NCBI GenBank assembly: GCA_944548615.1
Contig: OX155967.1
Coordinates: forward strand, 21,010,752-21,074,751
DNA length: 64,000 nt
Origin: Micropterix aruncella
Taxonomy: Eukaryota; Arthropoda; Insecta; Lepidoptera; Micropterigidae
Direction: 5' to 3'
The notes below the pieces were generated by a model. That model saw nothing but the letters and a program-made list of their open reading frames with translations, searched no databases and had not been told where the DNA came from. Shown piece after piece: positions 40,001-52,000 of the stretch (its first letter is position 1; the number at the start of each line of letters is the position of its first letter). The translations under genes and the position numbers were made by a program.

Positions 40001-43000
40001 TTACGAGAGGAAGCTAATGGTTACAGATAGAAGACTTGCCTGTAGATAGGTGCGGAATCCGATGAGGGCTTGCCCGGTACGCTGAACTGAGTTTAATTAT
40101 AGATTTTAGATATTCACAGAATTTAAGTTCTAGACTGTGTTGGCTGGTGTGCAAATGAATAATTAAATGGGCGGTAGTCGGCCCGCTCCGCCAACGGCGG
40201 AGCGGCCGGTCTCTTCTCGACCGTCTTGCTCGGTCGTTGCCAGCCAAAAAAAAAAAAAGGAAGATTTCTCTTCTCTAAGTAAAAATATTCTACCTTACTG
40301 ATTAAAATTGATTAGGGATGTGCGCGACTTGTCGTCTACATACGGTAAGACGTATCCGCTCGGTGTATCGCGTCTATGGCGCGATGGATAAAGTTAACTG
40401 ATTAATTATTAAAATGATTTAGGTTAAAGTTTGTATACTATAAAAACTAGGCCCTAACAATCCGTTGAGTATGATACGACCAGATCTGGTTCCGCGTTTT
40501 TTTCACTTCTTTGACGTTCTCATATTTATTCATAATTATCTAATTGTTTTACAAAATGATATTTCAATATTCTATATTTGAAATTTCAATGCAATCATTG
40601 TGCAGTTGTTCTTTTTATGATTGGTGTAGTAGTTTCGTAGTTATAGTACTTTAAGGTCGATGTCGCCGAAAATCCTGCAAAAGAGACAGATGCATCCATG
40701 AAAATACCCATTTACTCCAAGGGTTAATGTAGATTGTCCTCGGACCACAGATTAGCGAGACTTTCTTCAACACTAACAAGTGGATAAGCATTTTGCAAGT
40801 CAGCTGTTGGCACTGTGCTTTGTTGAAGATCAACGTCGGTCTCATCAAGCCACTATGTGTCATCATTTTCGCACACTATGTAGAGAATCTGGGTCAACGA
40901 CGAACATTGTGCATCTATGGACTATTATTGCTCAGATCATTAAGTTGCTTGTGACATGAATTAACATGTGCCTTAACATTTTCTTTGTACAGAAGTGAAG
41001 TCCACACCGCTGGCACGTCCTTTCCGCAAGATGCTGATGATCATTTTTAACAAATAAATACATGTAGATTGTTAGTTTTCGCGGATCTGATACTACGAGA
41101 ATATCCAAACTTCCTGGACCTCCTACGCCACTGATCCACAAGTCATAGCCACCCAATCTCAATAAAATGGATATTTTTTTTCACCTTTAGTGCCCCTCTT
41201 CAGACGTAAATTTGCCTGCAGTCCCAGTACTAAATCACGCATGCCCATTCTGACCCTGTCAATTTCATGTAACCAGCAATGTCCTGAAGTAACTCTTTTA
41301 AGAGATTTGGTTGCTAACCACTGCTATAGTATATGGGTAAAGCCAAAATTTTTGACACTTTTTTTTTCCGTCTGGCGTCATACAAAGAAATATATCACTA
41401 TTCTATTGAATTTTCGTTTCCGATTGTGAGCATTGATATATTGGCTTGCTAAATTTATACGTTAATTCAACAGTAATCATTGCATTTTATTGATAAAAAT
41501 TAAAAGTCATGATGAAAAAATAATTTTTCTTACAAAAAATAATGTCCAATTTTGACACCCATCTGTGTTCTAGTGAAATTCAATACTTGTCTACGCTTAT
41601 TGATTTGATTCGTCCTAAACCTACCACAGCTGGTTCGTAAGTCCGGAATCCACCGCTCACCCCCAGAAGTGTAAAAAAAAAAAAAAAAATGTATTATGAT
41701 GGGCCCGACTCCGGTCGGTGAATTCCATGGCAGCTCCGTTTGTATTTTATTGAGGTGAGGTTACTGGGCTGTCGATTTTATAATAGAGACCATAAATATC
41801 AATAATAGAGGTTTTTTGTTTTATTCGCCTGTCTTCAGCTTTTGCACTTTTACGTTACTCTATTTATGTTATTGATTTTATAATACACATTCCTAATGAA
41901 ATGTAGTGGTGATTATTCTTTTCACACTGACAACCCTTATTCCATCTGTCATTGTCAAAATGAGGTTAAAATTAAAGCCATCTGCCATTTTGTTTGTGGT
42001 TGTCACTGAAGAAGTAGGGTGCGTCAGATTTGTTTAAAACATTGTTAAACGTTTACGTGTGATTTCCAAGGTACGTTTGTGTATATTTATCTGTTTCTTT
42101 ATGTAATATTAATATTTAAACACTTAAGTATCATACAAATCTTACCACATATAAAATCGAAGACTATCGCGGTTGTTTGACATTATAAATAGGACAGAAA
42201 ACGAATTTACCGCGTGAAATTTGTAGCACCCGACGTTTCGGTGACGTTGCAGCCGCCGTTGTCCAGTCTACCCTGGACAACGGCGGCTGCAACGTCACCG
42301 AAACGTCGGGTGCTACAAATTTCAGGCAGTAAATTCGTTTTCTATCCTATTTATAAAATCTTACCACGGCTCATAATTCCTTATCGTTTTAACATAAAGT
42401 TATAGGAAAGCTATAGATAGTAATTTTATGTTACTTTTGCGTTACTTTTACATTACCGCTTGCAAAATAGTGACTTTTGCATTCCTCCTCCAATGCACTG
42501 GAAAGTAATGTTGTATGACTGGACGCCAGAGATGCTGAAATTTTATTTAAATGCCTTTCAGCATACATTTCCAGACCCCAGTAACCTCGTTCGTTGGAGC
42601 TATGCCGAGGATAGTTCATGTCCCCTTTGTAGCAACACCCCTTGCACAGCTAGACATATTCTAGCTGGCTGCAAGGTGGCCTTGGATCAAGGACGGTACA
42701 CTTACCGCCACGACAAAGTTCTTGCTGTTATTCGCGAGGTACTTAGCCTCTCAGTGGCTCGTGCTAACAAGGGTTCGACAGTATCCTCCAAACCCCCAAT
42801 ACAGTTTGTGCGGGTTGGCTCTAAAGCCAAAAAACATCTCACTGCAAAACCTTTCTCAATAATCGAGAAAGCTTCTGATTGGATTATGGAGGTCGATTCG
42901 GTCTCTAAGCAGTATAAATTCCCTGAAAGTCTCGGATGCACAGCCCTGCGTCCAGATATAACTCTTTACTCTCTATCTCGGAAGATGGTCCTTATCGTAG

Positions 43001-46000
43001 AATTAACTATTCCATGGGAATCAAATATCCCAAAAGACCACGAGTGCAAATTAAATAAATACCATGACCTCGCAAATGCCGTCACCCGGAACGGCTTCAC
43101 TGTTCACCTTCATGCGGTGGAAGTAGGCGCTCGTGGCCTGCCAGCTAAATCTTTGTTCCACCTTTTTAAAGATCTTGGTCTCTCCAGGAAAATAATCAAC
43201 TCCTTTCTAGAAAAAATATCTAAAACCGCGATCTCTGCATCTCAAATTCTATGGCTTCGAAGGGGGAGTGAATGGGTGGTAAGTTGAACACGTGCTCACA
43301 TGTGACAAGACAGCTGTCCTAAACCTACCACCACCGGTCGTTAGTCCGGAATCCACCCTTCACCTCCCAGAAGTGTAAAAATTATATATGATGGGCCCGA
43401 TTTTTGGTCGGTGAATTCCATGGCAGCTCCGTTTGTATATTATTTATTACGTAACATAAAAGGCGAATAAAACAAAAAACCCCAGTTTTAATATTATGAG
43501 CACATGAATAAATCTTTGCCATACATAGAGTTTTCCTTGGTACGGGCTATGGCCCTTGTTAGGCAGATTCTGCAACTAATACAATTGTAAATTTATGTTT
43601 ATGAATGAATAAAATTATTATTATTATTATTATTATTATTGATATTTATGGTATCTATTATAAAATTGACATTTCAGCAACCTCACCTCATAATACGAAC
43701 CAAATCAATAAGCGTAGACACGAGTTAAATTTCACTAGGACTACAAACACAGCTGGGTGTTCAAAAATGGACATTATTATTTGTATGAAAATATATATTT
43801 TTTCATCATGACTTTTAAATTTTATCAGTAAAATGCAATGATTACTGTTGAATTAACGTATCCACTCATTAGAATAGTGATATATTTCTTTGTATGAAGT
43901 CAGACGAAAAAACAAAAAAAAAGGTGCAAAAATTTTGGCTTTACCCATATAACCTAGATGGGATAAATGGATCAAACGTATGTAGACCTTGAAAGGGCTT
44001 TATGATTTGATCGAGACCTATGCGGATATTAAAGCTACCGCATATTTTGAAAAGGAAACTCTTTATTTGTCAACCGCCATTAAAATTTCAAAGTTGTCAT
44101 TTGTGTTTTATTTCTGGTTGCATTTATTTAACCCTTGGAGTAAATGGGTATTTTCATGGATGCATCTGTCTCTTTTGCAGGATTTTCGGCGACATCGACC
44201 TTAAAGTACTATAACTACGAAACTACTACACCAATCATAAAAAGAACAACTGCACAATGATTGCATTGACATTTCGAATATAGAATATTGAAATATCATT
44301 TTGTAAAACAATTAGATAATTATGAATAAATATGAGAACATCAAAGAAGTGAAAAAAACGCGCGACCAGATTTGGTCGACTCGTACTCAACGGATAATTG
44401 TTTCGCAACCAGATTTGGTTGACTCATACTCAACGGGTTAACTAGTGAATGTGTTCATTCAATGATTTTCGATGCAGTCTAATCCAAAGTTATGAAATAC
44501 TTACGCTACCATTCAGTGGTGACACCCTATCTAGTGCCACTGTTTATCACTAGTTCAGTGAATTTAAACAAGATCGTAACCACCTATCAGTGACTCTCAG
44601 TGACCCATGTGAAAGAAAGGTGTCCTAGAATGGCGGTGACTGATGAAAACATCAACACTGTGCAGCTCATATTGAAGCAAACAATCGAACAACGTATAAG
44701 CAAATATGGGCTACATTAGGCATTGTATGACCCAGATTGTATGACTTTCATACTTATCAATTTGGTTGATACGTATGAAAAAGTGTAATTACTCTCATAG
44801 TGAATATTTCGAGAAACAATAAATTAACATTTGGCCAATCAGTCAAATTTTTTTTTAATTTATTTTGGAAACTTTTAGTGTGGCCCTCATACAGAATACA
44901 AAGAACCGAGTACCGAGTACACAGTCCAAAGTTACAGCACAAGGTCAGTTACTCAACAGCTCGGTGGCATAGTGGTTAGGTCGTCTGATCTTACATTGTA
45001 AGGTCCCGGGTTCGATTCCCGGCTGGGTCACCATTTCCGTTGGGATCAAATTAACGGAATTGCATGTTCAATTCTGTCGATCGAATGCAATAACAAGACA
45101 CACCCTTACAGACATGTTACATGCACACATACATATAACACGTCATAGTAGGGTTGGTTGTAAGAGATTGTCATATGACAATAAACCTGCCCATTGTGAC
45201 ATTTTCACAATAAAGAGTATAAACAAACAAACTTTCCGCACAGCCGTCTTAGTAGGAATTTGATTGGTAATTATCAAACAAGAAGATTTATAAAATTAAA
45301 CTGACTCACCATCATCACCATCACATAGCCAGTACCGTGGTATACAGCGACTGCTCTCACATTGGAATTGGTCCGTTCCGCAACTTATATTATCTGAAAA
45401 TAAATGACGTTCATAAAAAGCACATACAAATTCTTCAAGTATTAACTAAATAATTGAAAAGAATTATTGAAATAGAAACCACAAAAAAAATATGAGAAAA
45501 AATCACAGGCTCAAAATGGCTAGCCAAGTGTCAGTGTCAAACTACTGAAAACCAACCCCAAACTTGATACAATCATCATCATCAATACAATCAAAATGAT
45601 TGTATTTGACACAAATACAAGAATTACGTTTCATGAAAATAATCCTAAATTACAATTATTTTTTTCTTTTTAACAACAGCTTTTCTTAGTGGAATGGCAT
45701 TAAAACCAGGACCCTAAATATATCAGTGCAGTTGTTTTAAATCTTTTCTTGATCCTAATGAGACACACCCTTTTGATAAGGTTAAAGAAATTAGATATAA
45801 AAATTAATATTATTAATAATAATAAATGCTTTATATCAACAAGTAGGCAAGGTTATTGCTTTGGAGCAATATCTTACAGCTAACTTGAACCTAATAGGAA
45901 AACATGTTTTGCAGTAACAATAGGATAAAAAATACTATTATTTAAATCACTTATAAAGGCAGTAACTTATGTACCTAACATTAATATTCAGCAGGCAATA

Positions 46001-49000
46001 CAAACTCGGTGCTGTCATTACATGTGTGGGCAAAGCATTCCAGACAGGCTTCATGTATGGAGAAAGAGTGCGAGTAGAAATCCCTCCGTAGGATTTTTTA
46101 TTTGAAGAAATGATCTGAGAGTAGAAATCCCTACTGTGACTAGGCGAAGAATTAGTAGGGTAGCCAAGAATATTTGGTGGGACTGGACAGATATGGGTCT
46201 ACCTCCGTAGGATTTTTTATTTGAAGAAATGATCTGAAAACTACACAGAAGACGAGGGTAGTTTTTATAACATGGTAGACGCATATGTCTGGTTTTTTCT
46301 GCCATAGTTCTGGACGTTCTGCCATCGTTCTGGACTGTAAATATTTAGTGATTTTTTACTTATAAATTAGAAAACAAGTGAAAAATGCAAGGGTTTGTGG
46401 CGGTAGCCACGAGTCTATATCCAGAGGCGAAGATTTTTTGGAGGATTACAGAATTAGGTTTTGGAGAACATGCATCTATAAAATAGGAATCTCAAGTGAA
46501 AAATGTTTGTTTGTGGGGGGGGGGGGGGGGGGTTGATAGGGGCATTTCACCCCAAATAGTATTTAAGATTGATCATGCTCTTTTTTTGAAAAATGTCAAA
46601 AGTAAAACATAAAAAAAAACTATTTTATCCTATTTTATCCCTTATGTATAGATTGGCATTTCCAGAATTAAAAAAACGTTGGGTAGTTCAAATGTTATTT
46701 CAATTTAAATATTAAAATCGATCAGTTTACCCTAATGGACGGTAGTTGTAAAATCCAGTATGCTTATATAAGATTTATTGGAGTACCTGAACGTTAGAAC
46801 TCACCACATACTCCACCCTTGGTGGCATCTTCGTCAGAGCCATCACCGCAGTCATCATCACCATCACACACGTACCTTTCATCTATGCAATGCCTGCAAA
46901 TCAAAAATATAATTTTAACCAAAAATATATTGACTATCTTAACAATAGCAATAAATCCGGAATTGTACTTCAACGTTTTTATTGCGCCATAAAGACATTT
47001 TTTCACAACTTTTGGATAAGCTAACTTGTCTCACAGAAAAATTTGAGTGCTTCAACAAGTTCAATGCCAGCATGCAAGCAAGAAATATGAATGCTCCTAG
47101 TTTATTTATCTTAATATATATAAAGTACGTGTCACGTTGTTTGTCCGCGATGGACTCCTAAACTACTTTGAATCCGATTTGAATCAAATTTGCACACCGT
47201 GTGCAGTTTGATCCAACTTGAGAGATAGGATAGCTAACATCTTAATTTATAGTCGCAATATTATTTTATTGCAAATTATTTTATTTGTATATTATTTGAC
47301 ATTCACAATTATCTGTTAGCTCCAAACGATTTTAACAGATAGCGATATCTATTGACTGGATTGTGTAAGTAATCAGTAGATGGCGCTGCTATGTTAAAAC
47401 TACAAACGTGTCATATAATCCTGGACGCACCAGGTGGAACCGGTAAGACATTTTTAATATCGTTGATTCTTGCCAAAATACGGTCGCAACAGAAAATCGT
47501 ATTGGTAATTGCATCGTCAGGCATTGCGGCTTAGACGGTGGGCGAACGGCACATTCAACATTCAAGCTGCCATTGGACATTCATAATAAACCAAATGCAA
47601 TATGTAACTAAAAAAAATAGTGGAATAGCTGCAATGTTGCGGAAGAGTTCAATAATAATTTGGGATGAGTGCACAATGCTCACAAATATTCACTCGAAGC
47701 ATTGCATAAGAACTATGCAAGATTTAAACGGCAATAATAAACTTTTCGGTGGTGCTATCTTACTTTTGTCTGGTGATTTCCGACAGACCTTACCGGTTAT
47801 ACCTCGCTCTACTTTCGCGGATTACATTAATGCATGTTTGAAACAATCATTCTTATGGCGAAGTGTTGAAACACTTCGATTGACCATAAACGATTGATCC
47901 ATCAGCACAGATATTTTCCGAACAATTTATACAATATTACAGCACAGATATTGGGAACGGTAAACTAGAACTGCAACCATTAAACTGACAGACAATTGCT
48001 GCACTGTTCTTCAGGAAAAAATGAATTCATTCAGAGTATTTTTCCGGATATACAGAAAAATTACTTAAATCATAACTGGCTCAGTCATCGGGCGATTTTG
48101 GCAGCCAAAAATGTTGATGTTGACAAAATTAACTTCCAGATACAACAGTTGTTTCCAGGCTATCTAATGTCTTTTAAATCAATCGATACTGTTGTTGATG
48201 AAAATGAAAGTGTAAATTTTTCAATTGAATTTTTAAATTCACTAGATATACCTGGAATGCCACCACATAATCTTCGATTAAATATTGGTTCCCCTATTAT
48301 TCTCCTACGTAATTTGAATCCACCTCAATTATGCAACGGTACGCGTTTGGTCATCAAAAAGATCACCGGAAATATTCTTGAAGCAACCATTTTAACTGGG
48401 AAGTTTAATAATAAATACAAACGGAGCTGCCATGGAATTCACCGACCGGAGTCGGGCCCATCATAATACTATTTTTTTTACACTTCTGGGTGTGAGCAGT
48501 GGATTCCGGACTTACGAACCGGCTGTGGTAGGTTTAGGACAGCTGTCTTGCCACATGTGAGCGTTCACCTTGCCACCCATTCACTCCCCCTTCGAAGCCA
48601 TAGAATTTGAGATGCGCAAATCGCAGTTTTAGATAATTTTTCTAAGAAAGAGTTGATTATTTTTCTGGAAAGGCCAAGATCTTTAAAGAGGTGAAATAGA
48701 GATTTAGCTGGCAGGCCACGAGCGCCAACTTCCACCGCGTGAAGGTGAACAGTGAAGCCGTTCCGGGTTACGGCATTTGCAAGATCATGGTATTTATTTA
48801 ATTTGTACTCGTGGTCTTTTGGGATATTTGATTCCCATGGAACAGTTAATTCTACGATAAGAGCCACCTTCCGAGATAGAGAGTAAAGAGTTATATCTGG
48901 ACGGAGGGCTGTGCATCCGAGACTTTCAGGGAATTTATACTGCTTAGAGACCGAATCAACCTCCAGAATCCAATCTGTAGCTTTCTCGATTATTGAGAAA

Positions 49001-52000
49001 GGTTTTGTAGTTAAATGTTTTTTGCCTTTAGAGCCATCCCGCCCAAACTGTATTGGGGGTTTGGAGGATACTGTCAAACCCTTGTTGGCACGAGCCACTG
49101 AGAGACTAATTACCTCGCGAATAACAGCGAGAACTTTGTCATGGCGGTAAGTGTACCGTCCTTGATCTAAGGCCACCTTGCAGCCAGCTAGAATGTGCCT
49201 AGCTGTGCAAGGGGTATTGCTACAGAGGGGACAAGAACTATCCTCGGCAAAGCTCCAACGAGCGAGGTTACTGGGGTCTGGAAGTGTATGCTGAAAGGCA
49301 TTCAAATAAAATTTCAGCATCTCTGGCGTCCAGTCATAGAGCATTACCTTCCAGTGCATTGGAGGCGGAATGCAAAAGTCACCAATTGTTGTCCAATCAT
49401 TCTGGCATTGAAGGCCAATAGCATGAGCCATACTCTTGCTGTCGTAATCTCCCCGCAAAAGAGACTTCTTCAAGTCCACGTCGCTCGTGGTTGTACTGCC
49501 ATACCCCAGACCAGTGCCATTCTGGCTGATTCCAGTAAGGAACCTTTTGTGGAAGTCTACGCGGGCTTGTAGTTCATTTGAATCACTACAGCCACTTATT
49601 ACGTGCTTCGATATTGCCGGATCTTTGGAATTGCACAGAATCGAATTTTTGGTTATTCTGGAGTTGGCGTAGAGCAGAGAGGGCAGTTTAAGCGCTAGCC
49701 CAAAATTTTGTTTGGACCTGAAGAGAGTCGAGGGGTCAGCTGGTTTGGCTAAGGACAGCCAGGATTTTAAACTAGCTGTCACCAGTGCATCTAGACGGGA
49801 CAGTTGGGTTTTGGTAAAATCGTAAATAAGAAAGGGCCATGACAAATGTGACGTTAGATAATTGTCATAGATCCAGGCCTTACGAGGGCCAGAAATTAGC
49901 AAGGCATCTATTTTCGCCAGGCAACTTTTGAAATGCTCTATAACATGATCGCCCGAGACGTCTTTTCCCTGATGGGTGGTCCTGTTGCCACGTATTCCAA
50001 TGATACCATCAGATTCTACCATACCCTTCAGAAGGCTACAGTTTCCAATTCGTTTAGCTTTTGCCATGTCTATAAATAAGTCTCAAGGCCAAACAATGTC
50101 CATTTGTGGTTTAGATTTGGAAAATCCATGTTTTTCTCATGGGCAACTATATGTTGCATGTTCACGTGTAGGGAAACCGTCGAATCTATTTGTGTTAGCT
50201 AAAGACAGGTTAACCAAAAATATTGTACACCGATTAGTGCTAAATTAAATTGAAAGTATATATAATTCAAAATAATAAATATTATTGTTAAAGATTTAAG
50301 ACTATCTGCCCTACCTACCTCATTCATAAGTTTAAGTGTCACATGTTATTTACTAACAACTTTGTAATATACTCATTTGTTACAAACTTGAATAAAAATA
50401 ATAATAAATTTTAAAATTAATTCTTTTATATTGATGTTTGCTTAATATCAACGGTACGAAAATTTTAATCAATCAAGTTTAAAGTCCTTCCCCTTCAAAT
50501 CCCAATCCAGTGGATTTTTATACCAGCATTAACGTTTCCGTCTTCGTTCGTAAATAATAATTTCATTGTATTAAGGGGTTACGGTAGTAGAAAATCTGTC
50601 ATGGAGGTCGCCATATTTTTTTACAAATGGCATCTATGTAAAAAAGCATGGTGGTCCCCATGAATGATGTTCTCCTACCGTTCCTCTTAAATAGTTTACT
50701 ACAATGTAATATAACAAAAACCTTAGCCACAGCAACGCGTGGCCGGGTCTGCTAGTTTATTATATAAACAGGCAGCTGCGTAAGCTGGTGTGTTTATGTG
50801 TAGAGCTTCTGTGGTATTTAGTTAATTATGTTTGTTTGTTTTGTTTGTTTATACTCTTTATTGTAAAATTTCACAATGGGCAGGTTTATTGTCTTCCTCC
50901 AACCTTTAAAGCCTTCCAACCAACCCTACTATAAAGTGTTTATATGTATATGTGCGTGAAATATGTGTCAGTGTGTATCTTGTTATTGTCTGTCTTGCAT
51001 TCGATCCACAAAATTGAAATGCAATTCTGATTCACAGAACGGAAAATGGAAACTCAGCTTGGAATTGAATCCGGGACCTTACAAAGTAAGATCTGGCTAC
51101 CTAGATACTATTCCACCGAGCCTGTGTGAATTACATGTCAATGAACAAAATCTAAAGAAATAAAGAACAATACATTTAAAAACAAAACATATTTAAAAAA
51201 GATAAAAATTGACAATGTCGTTATAGTAAGCTTCAAGCCGATTTTTTTCATTGCAGTAATACATACCTCCGTTTGCACTGGAAATATCCTTGAGGACAGG
51301 AAGGTTGCGCCTGTGTCAAATTTGCAATAGGTTTGCAGTTATTTGTAATAGTCCTGTTCGTTGTCTGCTGGTCAACTCCAACAGGACACATGCAGACACC
51401 GCCATCAGGAGTTGCCAAACATAGAGTTTCGCATGGAGTTACGCCTGGTTTGTTACAATTGTTGGTGCCTAAAACACACAATAGAAAAATAAGAGGCAGG
51501 GACTAATTGAATTTCTTATATCGTATATTGAATTATTATCTTATATTGAGAAATAGGGTGCAGGAGTGGAGGAGGAGGAGAGTATGTGCAGGAGTACACA
51601 TACCTAGGGCAGGTGATAAAGCTCGGCCGGGACTCGATGCAAAGCAGAGATAAAGCGAAGAAAACAATTGGGATGGGCAGCCTTCGGGAAGCTAAGCTTC
51701 GTCCCAGAATTCCTTCGTCCAGAATTACCTAATCGCTCAAGACAAAGGTGTATAATCAGTGCGCGTTACCGGCTGTGACGTATGCTTGTGAGACATAGAC
51801 ATGGACACTGACTGCTGGGATGATCCACGAGTTTAAGGTGGTGCAGCGTAACATGGAGCGAGTCATGCTCGGCATATCGTTGCTCGATCGAGTCCGAAAC
51901 GAGCTCAGCAGACAGCGCACGAAGGTGGTCGACGTGGGTCAGAGTGGCCAAGCTGAAATGGGCTTGGGCCGGCCATGTGGCCCGACGAGACGACGAACGG

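Larger units (their letters stand above)
41331..43956. mobile_element. Large foldback element with nested retrotransposons
   Basis: Outer sequence TATGGGTAAAGCCAAAATTTT is inverted at the other end (near 43935-43956). The arms, about 41331-41890 and 43440-43956, match in inverted orientation with gaps. Inside are two RLE retrotransposon pieces and the palindrome at 42184-42355. A TA flank would fit a mariner-type MITE; that is an inference. Confidence 0.6.
47109..50755 (+). mobile_element. Helitron with degraded helicase, interrupted by an RLE retrotransposon
   Basis: The 5' end is A|TCTTAATATATATAAAG and the 3' end is CTAG|T at 50752-50755. A hairpin GCCAC/GTGGC (50726-50743) precedes the end by 12 nt, the standard Helitron layout. 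Coding remnants are of the PIF1-like Helitron helicase only; no Rep domain is seen. Subtracting the 1.57-kb retrotransposon, the element is about 2.1 kb, so it is internally deleted. Confidence 0.85.

Noticed and set aside
44958..45032. A tRNA gene, given good A and B boxes.
   Set aside because: The acceptor arms do not pair and the sequence continues into a SINE body present twice more in the window.
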